Assembly (NCBI GenBank): GCA_965203735.1
Contig: OZ241909.1
Span: forward strand, 1,550,001 to 1,614,000
From: Bin55 sp965203735
GTDB lineage: Bacteria; Pseudomonadota; Gammaproteobacteria; Pseudomonadales; Azotimanducaceae
Length of the DNA stretch: 64,000 bases
Direction of reading: 5' to 3'
Shown here: positions 63,476-64,000 of the stretch, piece after piece
Position numbering within the stretch: position 1 is the stretch's first letter
Layout of the letters: each line of letters opens with the position of its first letter
The notes under the pieces: generated by a model
What the model saw: the letters and a program-made list of their open reading frames with translations, nothing else
Database searches by the model: none
Told to the model about the DNA's origin: nothing
Translations under genes and position numbers: made by a program

Positions 63476-64000
63476 ATGTGTAGTACGAGCAAACTGAATC
63501 GAGCCATTGGAGCGTTTGTTGGATTGGCGGTTGGCGATGCCTTTGGCACTACACTGGAATTTTCTGGTCGAGACCAGTATCCGTTGCATACCGAAATGTT
63601 GGGTGGTGGTCCATTTGGTTTGCAAGCGGGAGAATGGACAGATGACACCAGTATGGCTCTCTGCCTTGCGGACTCGTTGCTTGCAAAAGGCAAGTTCGAT
63701 GCTAAAGACACAATGGACCGCTATGTGAGATGGTGGAGAAAGGGGGAAAACTCGTCAACCGGAACGTGTTTCGATATTGGTATCACGATTTCCGGTTCCC
63801 TTGCTCGATATGAACAGTCCGGTGATCCCTGGTGTGGATTGACTGATCCCAAAACATCGGGTAATGGCTCACTTATGCGACTGGCTCCCATTCCTATCTT
63901 CTTTCACCGTGACATTGATCAAGCCAAAGCAATGGCGATTGCGCAAAGTCGCACTACACATGCTTCAGCCGAATCAACTGAAGCTTGCGAGTATTACAGT
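63476..64000 (+). CDS. ADP-ribosylglycohydrolase (DraG-like) family protein, 3' truncated
   Basis: The reading frame runs off the right edge; 175 codons are visible. It matches the ADP-ribosylglycohydrolase family: AFVGLAVGDAFGTTLEF at the N-terminus, GEWTDDTSMALCLADSLL with the metal-binding T-D-D, SSTGTCFDIG and SGNGSLMRLAPIP. Members hydrolyse ADP-ribose from proteins or DNA, or process small ADP-ribosyl compounds. The start used is the ATG at 63476; an in-frame TTG at 63464 lies 4 nt after GGAG and is a plausible alternative. The 253 bp upstream show no certain promoter. Confidence 0.85.
   Translation, partial: MCSTSKLNRAIGAFVGLAVGDAFGTTLEFSGRDQYPLHTEMLGGGPFGLQAGEWTDDTSMALCLADSLLAKGKFDAKDTMDRYVRWWRKGENSSTGTCFDIGITISGSLARYEQSGDPWCGLTDPKTSGNGSLMRLAPIPIFFHRDIDQAKAMAIAQSRTTHASAESTEACEYYS

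Noticed and set aside
1..64000. Search for CRISPR arrays, insertion sequences, integrases, phage genes and rRNA
   Set aside because: No regularly spaced repeats, transposase or integrase motifs, or rRNA-like segments were recognised by reading the sequence.

Overview
The window looks like a chromosomal segment of a gammaproteobacterium with moderate GC (about half by eye). The support is conserved gammaproteobacterial gene neighbourhoods: holC-valS divergent from lptF-lptG; queA-tgt-yajC-secD-secF; suhB/trmJ-iscS-ndk-rlmN-rodZ-hisS-yfgM-bamB-der; and xseA divergent from guaB-guaA-(fusA-like)-tadA. Outer-membrane and LPS-transport genes (BamB, LptF/G, a TonB-dependent receptor) confirm a Gram-negative envelope. 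Malate synthase G, HemH and a 2-oxoglutarate-dependent PhyH-type oxygenase fit an aerobic heterotroph, possibly marine. No species can be named from the sequence alone. There are no insertion sequences, prophage genes, CRISPR arrays or rRNA genes; one tRNA-Leu(CAA) is present.

Region 1 (1-18.5 kb) is the least conventional part. After the 3' end of a biotin carboxylase/carrier fusion come three minus-strand envelope genes: a 1413-residue internally duplicated membrane protein, an 1151-residue ABC-2-like permease fused to a degenerate M1-peptidase-like region, and a TauE/SafE permease. A two-gene AbiEii-type nucleotidyltransferase module follows, then an Oar-like TonB-dependent receptor, then two tandem paralogous membrane-anchored alpha-solenoid proteins. 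Apart from the TauE, nucleotidyltransferase and receptor families, the functions here are unknown.

Region 2 (18.5-34.7 kb) is a mosaic of housekeeping and accessory genes: a PhyH dioxygenase, ferrochelatase, quinone oxidoreductase, valS-holC, lptF-lptG, an RDD membrane protein, malate synthase G, an atypical SDR, a DUF4143-type ATPase with a palindrome over its promoter, tRNA-Leu, a YgjP-type metallopeptidase, and an SGNH hydrolase overlapping a deazaflavin-nitroreductase-like gene.

Region 3 (34.7-60.3 kb) is core biology: queuosine synthesis and Sec export, then tRNA/rRNA modification, iron-sulfur/sulfur transfer, nucleotide metabolism, cell-shape control, outer-membrane assembly and ribosome biogenesis, then DNA repair and GMP synthesis. 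Several genes usual at these loci are missing (the isc operon apart from iscS, pilF, ispG, pepA). The SuhB homologue has lost metal ligands and IscS lacks the C-terminal tail that binds IscU.

Region 4 (60.3-64 kb) holds a sulfatase-superfamily hydrolase with Thr in place of the formylglycine Cys, an isoprenylcysteine-methyltransferase-like membrane protein, a 3-methyladenine DNA glycosylase, and the 5' part of an ADP-ribosylglycohydrolase gene cut by the window edge.

I found no clear-cut new system. The best candidates for undescribed biology are the 0.85-9.6 kb envelope cluster, the tandem solenoid pair, and the nucleotidyltransferase module with its non-canonical partner.
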